From contig OX359291.1 in assembly GCA_947179395.2 (NCBI GenBank), positions 55,721,458-55,785,457 on the forward strand: 64,000 bases of DNA, written 5' to 3'. Source of the stretch: Pulicaria dysenterica (Eukaryota > Streptophyta > Magnoliopsida > Asterales > Asteraceae). A model generated the notes under the pieces. The model searched no databases. It was not told where the DNA came from and saw only the letters and a list, made by a program, of their open reading frames with translations. This document shows positions 54,700-64,000 of the stretch, piece by piece. A program made the position numbers and the translations under genes. Each line of letters opens with the position of its first letter. Positions within the stretch are counted from its first letter, which is position 1.

Positions 54700-56606
54700 T
54701 TAGTTTTGTTTGGGAACCCACTTCTTGGTGGGTTCTGATGAGGAGCACTTAGCATCTCCATCGGGTTGAACTGACTGTTCAGATTGAGCACGAGTTGAGT
54801 GTTGTGCAGGATGATCAGCTTGTTCTTGTTCAGGCCTTGAGATTTCTGCATCACATTCCTTAGCCTCATAACCTCTACTTCTGCACTTGTAGCATCTCCT
54901 TCTTCCAATGATTACAGGAGGTAGAGTGTCCAATAATCCTTGTGAGAACTTACTCTCAGTTTTAGGATTATATGTTGTGGATAACTTTTCAACTTTCTTT
55001 GCAAGTTGATTCACATGATGATCACTGACTTTGGACTTACCTTTGTCAGGTCTTTGTTTGTTATCCATGGAAGCTTGACTAACAAACTTCTTTTTCATGA
55101 CCTTGGACTTACCTTTGTCATGCCTACTGGACTCACCAGTTTCAACAGGTTTGGACTTACCACTGTTGATCTTCTTGGGCTTACCAAGATCCACAACTTT
55201 GGACTTACCATGGTTGTGATTTGACCTCTGACTTACAGTGGTCTTCCTAATCTTGTAACTTCTCTCCGATCCAGATAGAGAATGTTGTCTTTTGAAAGGA
55301 TTTGGATTAAGCCTTTCTATGACTGAAGTTCTTTGAATAGGCCGAGTACTTAATCTATCCAGCACTGACTTACCATGCTGTTTGGATGTTGAGCACTCTT
55401 CTCCATGATCTTTAGCCTTTACAAACATATTGTATATAAGGTTTTGACCATGTTTCTTCTCTGAGGCTGACTTCTGAGAATCAATCAGTAGTCTATCCTC
55501 CTCAGAGTCTGTACTTGTTATCTCATCATCAGCTACATAAGCTGCTATTTGATAGTTACCTCCAAGTACAGCCTTTACCTGTTTAGGTATTTGTTGGTTT
55601 ATGCACTTTTCAGCAAGCTTTGATGACTTACACCAAGACTCAATGACCTTTTGGAGTTGGTCAGCTTTGTCTTTAGCTTCCTGAAGTTCTTCACTTAGAA
55701 GTTTATTAATGTGTCTTTGACATTCAAGATCACATTGTGCTTTCTTACCAACATCAATGAAAGATTTATTTTCCTTAATCTCATTCTTGAGTTTAGTTAT
55801 CTCATCTTTGAGGTCATTTTGAGACTTAAGGATGGTCTTGAAATCATTCAGCAGATAATCAAAAGCAAGACCCTTTTCCTCATCAGTGTAAGAGTTGAAA
55901 TTACTGACCTTATACATGGAAGCAGGATCCCATTCACTAAGCTTGTTGTTTTCCTCAGCTTCCTTCATGTCAGCTTCAAAAGTTGACTCGGAAAAACCAT
56001 AATCAACCTCATCTATCTCCAACTCTTCATCTTCTTGAGCCATCAGACATACATAATCATCTGAGGTAGATGATTATGTATCCCAAGTTTCAGCAATTAG
56101 TCCTTTTGCACTGGATTTGTCTTCAGGCCTTCCTTTCTTGAGCTGAGTATATTTCTTCTTGTATTTGTCAACTCTTTAAGCATTCTTATCAACAACTGAT
56201 GTTGATTCCACCTTCTTTGATCTGCACTCAGCAGCAATATGTCCCTTCTTCTGACAGTTGAAGTACACAACATTCTTGGGATCAAAAGAACTCTTCCCTT
56301 TGCCCTTGTCAGATCTTCCTCTTCCCAATTGAGCTCTTCTCCAACGTCTGGCTAACATTGCCATTTGCTTAGTGATATTCTGAACATCATCAGTATTACT
56401 TGAGTCTGAGTCTGTGTGGTCAGCTTGAGATTCTGACTCAGTCTCAGATTTAACAACCATTGTCTTGGAGCTTTTCTTCTTTTTCTGTGCAACCAATGCA
56501 ACTTCATTCTTATCCAAAGACTCCTTGAGTTGTTGTAGAGAAGTTCTTTTGTGTTCAGTGATTTGTTCATGATTTAGCAAAACCCATATATGGACTGTAG
56601 GTTGTA
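54700..56606 (-). pseudogene. B2 gag, N-terminus removed by A3
   Basis: A 447-codon open stretch (MAQEDEELEIDEVDYG to KKWVPKQN, 54700-56043) plus the upstream part to 56606 in the same frame after stops near 56044-56175. Knuckle 1 is CFNCQKKGH-like but its first Cys reads Tyr here (VYFNCQKKGHIAAEC); knuckle 2 is CYKCRSRGYEAKEC, with His changed to Tyr. Both changes would weaken zinc binding. A Gly-Lys-Ser repeat region lies between. The gene is cut at about the LNHEQ region by the A3 LTR. Confidence 0.9.
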
Positions 56607-56611
56607 CACGT

Positions 56612-57408
56612 TGTCAGGATCGGATATAGATTATATCAAATAACAAGAACTAACTTTTGAATAACAAATCAGAGTTGAATAAAAGTTAATCTTTAACTAT
56701 GATCACAATCAACTAAGAAGTTGCGGAATCACACTAAATTGATTAAAGAAGGTTTTGAACACAAAGCAATTCAATCAAACAGTAGTTTTATTGATTAATC
56801 AGAATGATTACAATAGCAAACTTCACCCCCAATCTAACTTATTATGTTAGACGAAGAACACAGATTGTTCTTGGGTTTCAAAGAGAAACTTAGAGGCTTA
56901 GCACTATTCTGAAAGCAAATTACAACTTTAAGAATGAATGCAAAAACTTAAACAATGAGTACGTCTATATTATAAGTTCTAATCTAGCATTTATATACTC
57001 CTTGATCTTCCTTGATTTGCTGACAGTTAGGTAATCTTCTATCTTCTGAGATAATCTTGATGATCTTCCAAATATTTCGAGATATCCACAAGGGTTTTCC
57101 ATATTTAGTTCAACCGAAACTGTTCATTGGATGCAACAGTTTTGGTTCTTCTAACAGTCTTCGGCTTCAAGGTCTTCAAACAGTTATAGTAGTTTGTACT
57201 AACAGTTCTGAACTCTATATAACAGCTTTGAAGTTCACAGCAGCTGTTGGTTACAACTGTTTTCACAATCTTCACTAACAGTTCTAAACTATTTCTTCAC
57301 CAATTCTTCTAACAGTTTCGAACTGTCTTCCAAACATCCATAAACAGTCTTAACAGTTTTGATTTTTGCATGTATAACAGTTTCAATGACTTAGCCAATT
57401 TCCCAACA
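56612..57408 (-). repeat. 3' LTR of A3
   Basis: 797 bp, plus-strand ends TGTCAGGATCGG and TTTCCCAACA; TATA box (minus) about 56990-56998. Very similar to both A2 LTRs. AACTGTT/AACAGTT motifs at 57115-57390. Confidence 0.93.
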
Positions 57409-57421
57409 ATCTCCCCCTAAC
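57409..57421 (-). other. Polypurine tract of A3
   Basis: Minus strand GTTAGGGGGAGAT adjoining the LTR. Confidence 0.88.
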
Positions 57422-57557
57422 TTAAAGTATTGCACAATACAATTAAGTTGTTTGTTTTAAGGGTTCAATCATAGACAAATTAATATAAGTAAAGAACATA
57501 TTTATCATTGTATGCAAAATCAAACTGTTACAATCAAAAATTCAAGAGATAGAAAAA
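57422..57557 (-). other. A3 3' untranslated region
   Basis: Collinear with 51348-51483 of A2; non-coding. Confidence 0.6.
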
Positions 57558-60476
57558 TTACATTTTCTTTGACTGTATAAGCTCCAATCTCTTCTTCAAT
57601 CTCTTCATCAGATCTTCCTTCACTTGTGCAGGGCCATAAAACCTTGCTTTCAACATATACATTAGCTTTGGTTTACTGTGCTCGGTGAACTCAAGATCAA
57701 ACCACTGAGTTTGAGCATTTCCCATCACCATTTGATACACCCTTGATCTTTCATATACTTTCACAGTAATGATTGGAAATCTTTCATCACTTATCAACAT
57801 GGGCATAACTCCCAGTGGATTACATATACTAGATAAGTGCATCATCAAGACTTTTATTTCAACCTCAACTGCCCCTCCATAGTGACTTACTCCATATGCA
57901 TACATCTCCTGTATGTCTCTCCTTGTCACACAATCCATCATATGTACGAAACTGGTATAACTTTCAATTGGTTCCAGTTCCCTGACAATAGTAAATCCTT
58001 GCTTTCCAGTCTCTACCCTCAAAAATTCAAATCTCCACTCAGTAATGTGGGATTTTTGAACAAGCTGCTCTTTTTCTAATTTTTCAATTCTTTCTGCAAT
58101 CTCCACACTTAGTCTGTCTTGAAGAATGGTTTGAACCTTTTCAGCTTTAGCTTTTTCTTCAGACTTTTGGAATGTTTGGGGCTTTTGGACTGTTTGGGGC
58201 TTTTTCTTTTCAACTACTGGCTTGGGAGGTGGAACTGTTTTCTTCTTTACAACTCCTTTTCTTTTTACTCCCTTACCAGCCTTCTTCTCCCTTTCTTCTT
58301 CATTCAACTCTTGTGTAAATTCAGCAGCTAGTTGTTGAGCTAGATCATGATCTTTCTTTTCTTACTGTACAAGCTCAGCATTCAACCTTTGTGCTAATTC
58401 CCTATCATGCTCTTCTTGTTGTTCTTTTATGAGCTTTAGCTTGCGAATATCAACCACCACTTCCTTTCCCTTACCTAGCACAGGGGGCATCCTTTCATCT
58501 TTCTTTCCTTCAATAATTGCAATGCCTTTAAACCCTGGCTTAGGTGCAAGTGGTTTCAGCTTTGACACTTTTCCATCCAACCATCCATCATCAATCTTTT
58601 GTGCCATCTTGAATGTGCTGATATTCAGAGTTTGAGCACCTATTTCAATCAAATGATTTTGTTTAACTTTAGACCATGTTTTAAAAACCTCGGTTGTTGG
58701 ATAGTCTCCTGTCATGATCATCTTGTTAATCAACACTCTATCCACAGCTGACAACCTTTCTTCTTCTTCTTCCACTTGTTGAACACTTGCAACTGTTTGT
58801 TCAATTGGTGCAACTGTTATGCCTTCAGCTGCAACTGTTTGTGTACTAGATGCAACTGTTAGTTCAACTGGTGCAACTGTTTCAGCAACTATTTTTGGCT
58901 TTAAAGATTTCTCCCCCTTATTGATTGGAACTGTTTGAGAGGAGGGTCTGGCACGAGTAGAAGATTTTTGGAGCATTTGATCATGTGTGTGAAGGACATC
59001 AGCAGCCTTCTTCAAAGAAGCTGACAAAAATTTGATTTGTTGATCCTGCTTGATAATTAGCTCATTATGCTTTGTCAGAAGCTTGTCATATTGGAAATTC
59101 CTCTTTTTGAGATAGAGGAAAGTAGCAACAAATGGTACAAGATCAGGATTCGTCAATGCTTTAAGTTTCATACTTGCCTCAATGTCAGCCAGTGTTGCCA
59201 CTGTGAACATATCATCGGCAGATAGAACTGGTGGTTTACTTCTAGAAGATCCCTCACCAGTACCCCTCTGTTCTTGGTACTGGGGATTTCCAGAAACTGT
59301 TTGACCAGCCTCTGTTGCCGTGGCTGAGGTCTTAGTTATGTTAACCCTGTCCTGTTCATCCCTTGCGGATAAAACAGTAGTGTCAGCCTTAAAAACCACA
59401 TGATCACCCTCTAATGGAGTGATCACCTCCTCATTGTGCCTGGGAGACAGCACGAATGGTTCCCTTTCGATATTCTGCACAGGTGAATGCACCTGTGCAG
59501 GGCTAACAGTTTCAGTTTCATGAACTGTGGTGGAAGGAGCATCAACAGTTCTTTTCCTCTTATTTTGAAATGTTTTTAGTGCAGGGGCTTGTGTTGTAGC
59601 TCTTTCAAAGGTAGCAGAGGGGATTATTTGAGTATCGTGAGCTGTGGGTTCCAGAGGTGGTGGTGTAGCAATAAGTTAGGCTTCTTGCTCACCCCTGGCA
59701 GCTCTGTTTCTTGAAAGAAACTCCACCATTGCAGAGAGTGGTGGAGTTATGGCACCTGAGAAATTCTTCCCATTAACCATCAACTTGCTTAATGTGGAGG
59801 CCACATGAGTAGAGATAATTAGGACCCTCTTGTGTGCTTTAAGATTTGGCATAAAAAAGATTAACAAAACTTGCACAAATCGCGGGTACATCAAAAAGAG
59901 ACCATATTTGGTCCCGATATGTTTTACCATGCCATTAAAAATAAGTTTTGAAAAGTTGAAACAACGATTGTTGGCCAAACAGATTAAGGCCAATGCAATG
60001 TTGCTTCCGAACTCGTTCTACCCTGTGCGTTTAGGACTTACACATTGCTAGAGAGTATGAATCAAATACTTCCAATGTGCGCAAAAATGTCCCTTGTAGA
60101 AGGTACCCTTGCCCCTAGGTCCCTCATACCCAAGCCTAACCAACTCGATATGCACAAAGTCTAGGGAAACAGAATCAGAATACTCACCATCGCGATCATG
60201 AAGTTGAAGAAGTTGGCGGATGGAGTCCTCAGAGATTGAAACATTCAAACCATCAACAGTGGAATCAATCCATTGCACTTCATCAGTTGTTCGAAGGGTA
60301 GCATGTTTCCAAAACTGATCAATATGAGAAGTGTAAATGGTTGGGTTTATGGTGAGAGCAATGTGTAGAGTTGACATCGAGAGATAGTCAATCATGTGGT
60401 GGAAAGCAGTAAGATCAGCAGGTTTTGTAAGGAAGGCAAGCATATTGTGTTCTTTGACAAATGGAAGGGGAGCCAT
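57558..60476 (-). pseudogene. A3 extra (post-pol) ORF, full length with three nonsense codons
   Basis: 2919 bp in one frame from the ATG at 60476 to LIQSKKM at 57558. Stops are near 60045-60047 (Gln codon in A2), 59673-59675 and 58359-58361. It carries the 44-residue coiled-coil-like segment (ERIEKLEKEQLVQK...) missing from A2. Domains are as in A2: N-terminal domain with QFWKHATLR, a basic KRKR cluster, a TVA-rich motif-encoded segment, coiled coils and a C-terminal FVHMMDCVTRRDIQEMYAYG domain. Apart from the three nonsense codons the frame is preserved. Function unknown. Confidence 0.87.
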
Positions 60477-60570
60477 TTTGATTTGAGAGCAAAATTTTAG
60501 GGTTTTAGCATTTGATCAAAGTTCAGAACGAGTGAATGAACTGGTGAGGAGGGAATTGCCTTATATATGT
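60477..60570 (-). promoter_or_regulatory. Putative promoter of the A3 extra ORF
   Basis: TATATAA (minus) at 60561-60567 and a telo-box AAACCCTA (minus) at 60498-60505, before the ATG at 60476; same layout as in A2. Confidence 0.5.
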
Positions 60571-61060
60571 TTCGAATATTAGATGCAATTCAAACATCCT
60601 CAAAATTATGCAAAGACCAAAACACCCTTTAGTAACTTAACAGTTGACGGACAAAAATAACGCTAACAGTTAAAGAACTGTTTTCATAAGATGTAACAAC
60701 TGTTATTTAGAAATAACTCCCTTTTCGAAGATCATGAATTTGGACTAACAGTTGTGCATTCTACACACTAACAGTTGAAGACTGTTTTTGTTAGAAAGTA
60801 CAACTGTTATTGGACGAGTTTCTCCCCCTCAGATGCACATGGATTTTGCCTAACAGTTGTGCAGTTGAAATGCTAACAGTGGAAAACTGTTAGTAGTATT
60901 TCAAACAACTGTTAAAAAAATATGTGCAACTGTCAACAAAACTTAGCTCATACACTCATCATAAGCTGATTCATCATAAACAAACCATTAGTCAACACAG
61001 ACATCAACAAAATATGCATTTTATTCATGTTTAACACAGATGAACTACAAAGTACATGCA
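60571..61060 (-). repeat. A3 motif-rich spacer and end of the accessory insertion
   Basis: 60640-60930 carries at least ten AACAGTT/AACTGTT motifs. About 60945-61060 matches 47975-48090 of A2, the last part of the accessory insertion, so the small ORF itself was deleted. Confidence 0.75.
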
Positions 61061-61256
61061 GTTTAAATGTAAGTGTACCTGCCTCCACAGCTCCTTTACC
61101 TGTGATTTTTCCTCCCTTAGCATTTCCTCCAAATGCTACAAATCCACCATTGATGCTTCTGAAATCCTTCAAACAATGTGGATTTCCAGTCATGTGCCTT
61201 GAGCATCCACTATCCACATGCCAGATAGATCCATGATTGGCCCTATGAATGCTCTG
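61061..61256 (-). pseudogene. A3 protease stub at the pol deletion junction
   Basis: IWHVDSGCSRHMTGNPHC, GGFVAFGGNAKGGKITGKGAV and AGTLTF are intact. The sequence then jumps into post-pol spacer (TGCATGTACTTTG). The active-site triad is kept, but the rest of the protease and all of integrase, RT and RNase H are gone. Deletion of roughly 4.3 kb of native sequence is inferred by comparison with A2. Confidence 0.9.
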
Positions 61257-61267
61257 CACAAATAAAA

Positions 61268-64000
61268 TCAGTTAGTAGCAGGAAGTACCCAGGCCATGCA
61301 GGTCTTGGGTACACCATTCAAGTCATAATACTTAAACAGATTTTGGTTCTTTTTGATTTCATCCAAATTAGATTTCTCTAATTTGTGTGAGGAATACTTT
61401 GTAAGAACATGTGGTTCCCAACTGTTGTGATTAACAGTTGAGACCTTTGAACAAAAAGTTGTTGTAGATGGTAAAACAGTTGAGTCATCATGTGACTTAT
61501 TCTATTTTGCAATTTGAGTACCGGTTTTACCCTCTTCAGAAACTGTTTGTTTCTGCAGTTTCACCCAAGCCAGACCAACAGTTTTTGGTTTTGATAAAAC
61601 AGTTGTGGAACTGTTAGTTGGTTTGGATGTAACAGTTGTAGAACTGTTAGCCTGTTTTGGCTTAGCAGTTTTAGAACTGTTAATCTGCTTTGACTTAACA
61701 GTTTTAGAACTGTTATTTTGCTTTTTGAAACTTGGTTTTTTGGTGCTACACAGTTGTGGGTTATAATAACAGTCTTGAGCCAAGTGATTGGATCTCCCAC
61801 ATATATAGCACTTTTTAGCTTTCACAATAGGCAAACCAGTTCTTTGTGACCAGAACTGGTTCCTATTTCTTTGATTTCCTCTAACGGGTGCTGACTGAGG
61901 AAACTATTGTACACCATGCTTTTGACAAGTGCATGTAGGCATTTCAGTATGCCTTTTTACAGATCTGGGTTTAGTCTGTGCTTTTGCAGCCTCCTTCTTG
62001 GGCTTTCCAACTACAACTTCACCAACTTTCTCCTTTCCTTTGGTCTTGGTACTAACAGTTGAGCTGTTTGGGTTCTTTTTGGAACTGTTAGTGTAGAGAT
62101 GGGAACTGTTTGCTAGAGTTGTGAAACTTTTTATGGAGTTAACAGCTTTTGAGGGTTTTGGCTCATTGGTGAGGGGTTCAGTGGATGCTTTTACAAACAC
62201 CACAGGTTGTAAAGATGATTTTGTGGGAATTGGCTCACAACAGATGTGATTTTCATATGGAATAACTTCATCCTTCTTCACAACTCCCTCATTCTTATCA
62301 TGACTCACTGCATACACAACTCCTTCCTCATCACTTTCAAATTGTGGATTAGCTGACTTCAGGTCCTCTGGTAATGATTCATTAACATACCTATCAGCTA
62401 CATCAGACATGGGAGTTATGTAGTTGTGATTGTATGGAGGTGGGGTCTGCTTATATCCTAAACCAGTTTTCACCTTGTCTCTGATTTGTGATTGTAACAA
62501 GGTTTCAAGTTTAAGATTTTTTGCCTTGAACATGCTCATATCAATATCAACTCCCTCCAACTTCTTGGTTAACTCATCAACCTTACTTTCCTTCTCACTT
62601 AGCTTCTTTTTCAGACTATCAATCTCCTCTTGAAGCTGCTCTTTTTCCCACTTATGATATTTTCTATCATAATCCATTTGCAGTTCATTGGCTTGATAAT
62701 CTTTTATTTTCTTTTCAAAGCTTTCAATGACTGCACTTGATTCATATCTCCTCTCCTCCATTTTGCTTAGAGCAGCACACATTCTCTTATTGTGCTCTCT
62801 AAACCTTTTAACAATAGCTCTACATTCACCAGGACATAGTTTAGAAGATACCTGAATGTCCTCAGATGCTGGTGAATCCAACTTGATGGAGGAGTCAGTC
62901 AATGCCATCAAAGCTTTGTTGTTTGTAGCCTCTTCTGCTTGATCACTCCAATCAAACCCATGGCTTTCTTGTGAGACCAATGCTGAGGAGGTTTGATTCT
63001 GAGTTTGCCTCTGACCTTGATTCTGGACTTGTCCACCAGATCTGCACTCTCTTGCAAAGTGGCCAAGCTGTTGACATTTGAAGCATCTCACCTTTGACTT
63101 GTCAAATCCAGCCTTGCCATCAGCTCTGAAATTCATGTTTTGCCTTCCAGTCCTTTTGATGAACATCTTGGCTCTAACAGTAAGCATGGCCATCTGCCAT
63201 TTGAGATCCATCTCCTCAAGATCATCAGGGTGCACATGTTCAATATCCTCATTGGTGAGGGTTGAATGTGCATGGATGGCAAGAAAATCTTCAAGTACAG
63301 CATATGGAGTGTTCACATCTAGTCCATCAGCAGAACTAGTACCTGCACAACTATCAAAAGAGTTATTTAATGAATGGTTTGATTCCATACCTGAGGATGA
63401 CAGGAGAGCAGCATTGTGGCTAGGGACAACAGTTTTTCTTTTTCCCTCTATCTCTCCCTCAAACACTATCAAACTATTATAGAGGTCATCTAACTCTATG
63501 TCTTCAAGAGAATCCTTAGTCCTCCATTGTGCAGCAAACACAGTCCATTCATCACCTAGAGACCTAAGAAACTTTCTATTTATCTCATCTTGATCAAGCC
63601 TAACCTTAGCACTCTCTAGTTGGCTTACCAGCTTGTAAAACCTATCAAAGATTTGGGTGATGCTCTCATTCTTTCCACTAGTGAAGTTCTCATAGGCTTG
63701 TTTAAGGAGATCTCTTTGGTTTCTCTTAGAGCTAGCATTCCCAGCAAACCTCTTTTCCAGAGCATTCCAAAGTTCATGAGCATCATCAAATTTCTTGAAT
63801 TGATGTTGATACTCATTGGGAATTGCAATCTGGAGGATGCTGAGAGCTTTCATCTCAATCATTCTCTCCTTTTCACCATCTGTCTTTGGTGGTGGTTTCT
63901 TCTTTGGTTTTCTAGTCTCATCAAGATCAACAGGGGCAGTGGGAACAGTTTCAATGATTTCCCAAACAGCATAGTCCATTAATTGGACATGCTGCTTGAT
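61268..64000 (-). pseudogene. A3 gag, nearly intact, runs off the window
   Basis: Open for 691 codons (61904-63979), then two nonsense codons (TAG near 61902, Lys in A2; TAG near 61500, Gln in A2), ending CMAWVLPATN-TGA at 61268-61270. UBN2-type core (ALEKRFAGNASSKRNQRD, LEDIELDDLYNSL), knuckles CFKCQQLGHFAREC and CYICGRSNHLAQDC, and coiled coil SLKKKLSEKESKVDELTKKL. It retains the 73-bp segment deleted in A2. The N-terminal 40 residues or so lie beyond the edge. Confidence 0.92.

Larger units (their letters stand above)
23399..56611 (-). mobile_element. Family B copy B2, split by A2 and truncated by A3
   Basis: The 3' LTR (23399-24590), polypurine tract, extra ORF and tandem array (to 34243), and RNase H/RT C-terminus (34161-35034) are on the left of A2. 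RT N-terminus, integrase, protease and gag (52302-56606) are on the right. The pol reading resumes exactly across A2 with TTTGT duplicated (35030-35034 and 52297-52301), proving one element. Gag is cut at about residue 170 by the A3 LTR at 56612; the missing N-terminus and 5' LTR must lie beyond 64000. Confidence 0.9.
56612..64000 (-). mobile_element. Family A copy A3, pol-deleted, right part outside window
   Basis: Minus strand: gag (61268 to beyond 64000), a protease stub, a deletion junction at about 61060-61064, spacer, extra ORF (57558-60476), polypurine tract, 3' LTR (56612-57408). Integrase, RT and RNase H are absent. It sits in B2 gag; the left flank is CACGT (56607-56611), and its partner must lie beyond 64000. 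Confidence 0.9.

Overview
The window is plant nuclear DNA, almost certainly a eudicot and perhaps Asteraceae. That family guess rests on remembered resemblance of the retrotransposon proteins and is not tested. I see no convincing host gene. Nearly everything is nested Ty1/copia LTR retrotransposon sequence of the large SIRE/Maximus type: gag-pol followed by an extra long ORF, iMet-type primer site, and a GGGGGAG polypurine tract.

Three families are present. Family A (LTR about 800 bp) has copies A1 (1-7724, minus, runs off the left edge), A2 (35035-52296, plus) and A3 (56612-64000, minus, runs off the right edge). Family B (LTR about 1.18 kb) has copies B1 (7777-20337, minus, complete) and B2 (23399-56611, minus, split by A2 and ended by A3). 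Family C is a 2.57-kb non-coding LTR element (41254-43821) inside the integrase-RT linker of A2. The interval 20338-23398 belongs to none of these and looks like old LTR-type repeat DNA.

Nesting order: B2 was first. A2 entered its RT gene, with a TTTGT duplication on both sides, and A3 entered its gag gene. C then entered A2. The interior was rearranged later. B2 carries four 1785-bp tandem units, each holding the promoter and N-terminal domain of the extra ORF. A2 has a 1126-bp tandem duplication of RT, and its primer-binding site is replaced by a 1.2-kb copy of the DNA lying beyond its own 3' LTR. A3 has lost nearly all of pol but keeps gag and the extra ORF.

How the parts work: gag (UBN2-like, CCHC knuckles) makes the particle; protease, integrase, RT and RNase H copy and insert the element; the extra ORF, homologous between A and B, appears to be expressed separately. 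In five copies it is preceded by TATA-like sequences and an AAACCCT(A)-type telo-box. It has a basic NLS-like cluster and coiled coils but no membrane segment. A2 has one more small ORF (47383-47775) that looks B3-like.

The most unusual signal is that each family is saturated with its own short motif: AACTGTT/AACAGTT in A, CTCAGCTTGA/TCAAGCTGAG in B, and TCGGATTCCGA in C. The A and B motifs occur in LTRs, spacers and coding sequence. The A motif lies in more than one reading frame and orientation, so selection or turnover at the nucleic-acid level is likely. Most coding regions carry stops or frameshifts, so the copies are relics, though recent ones.
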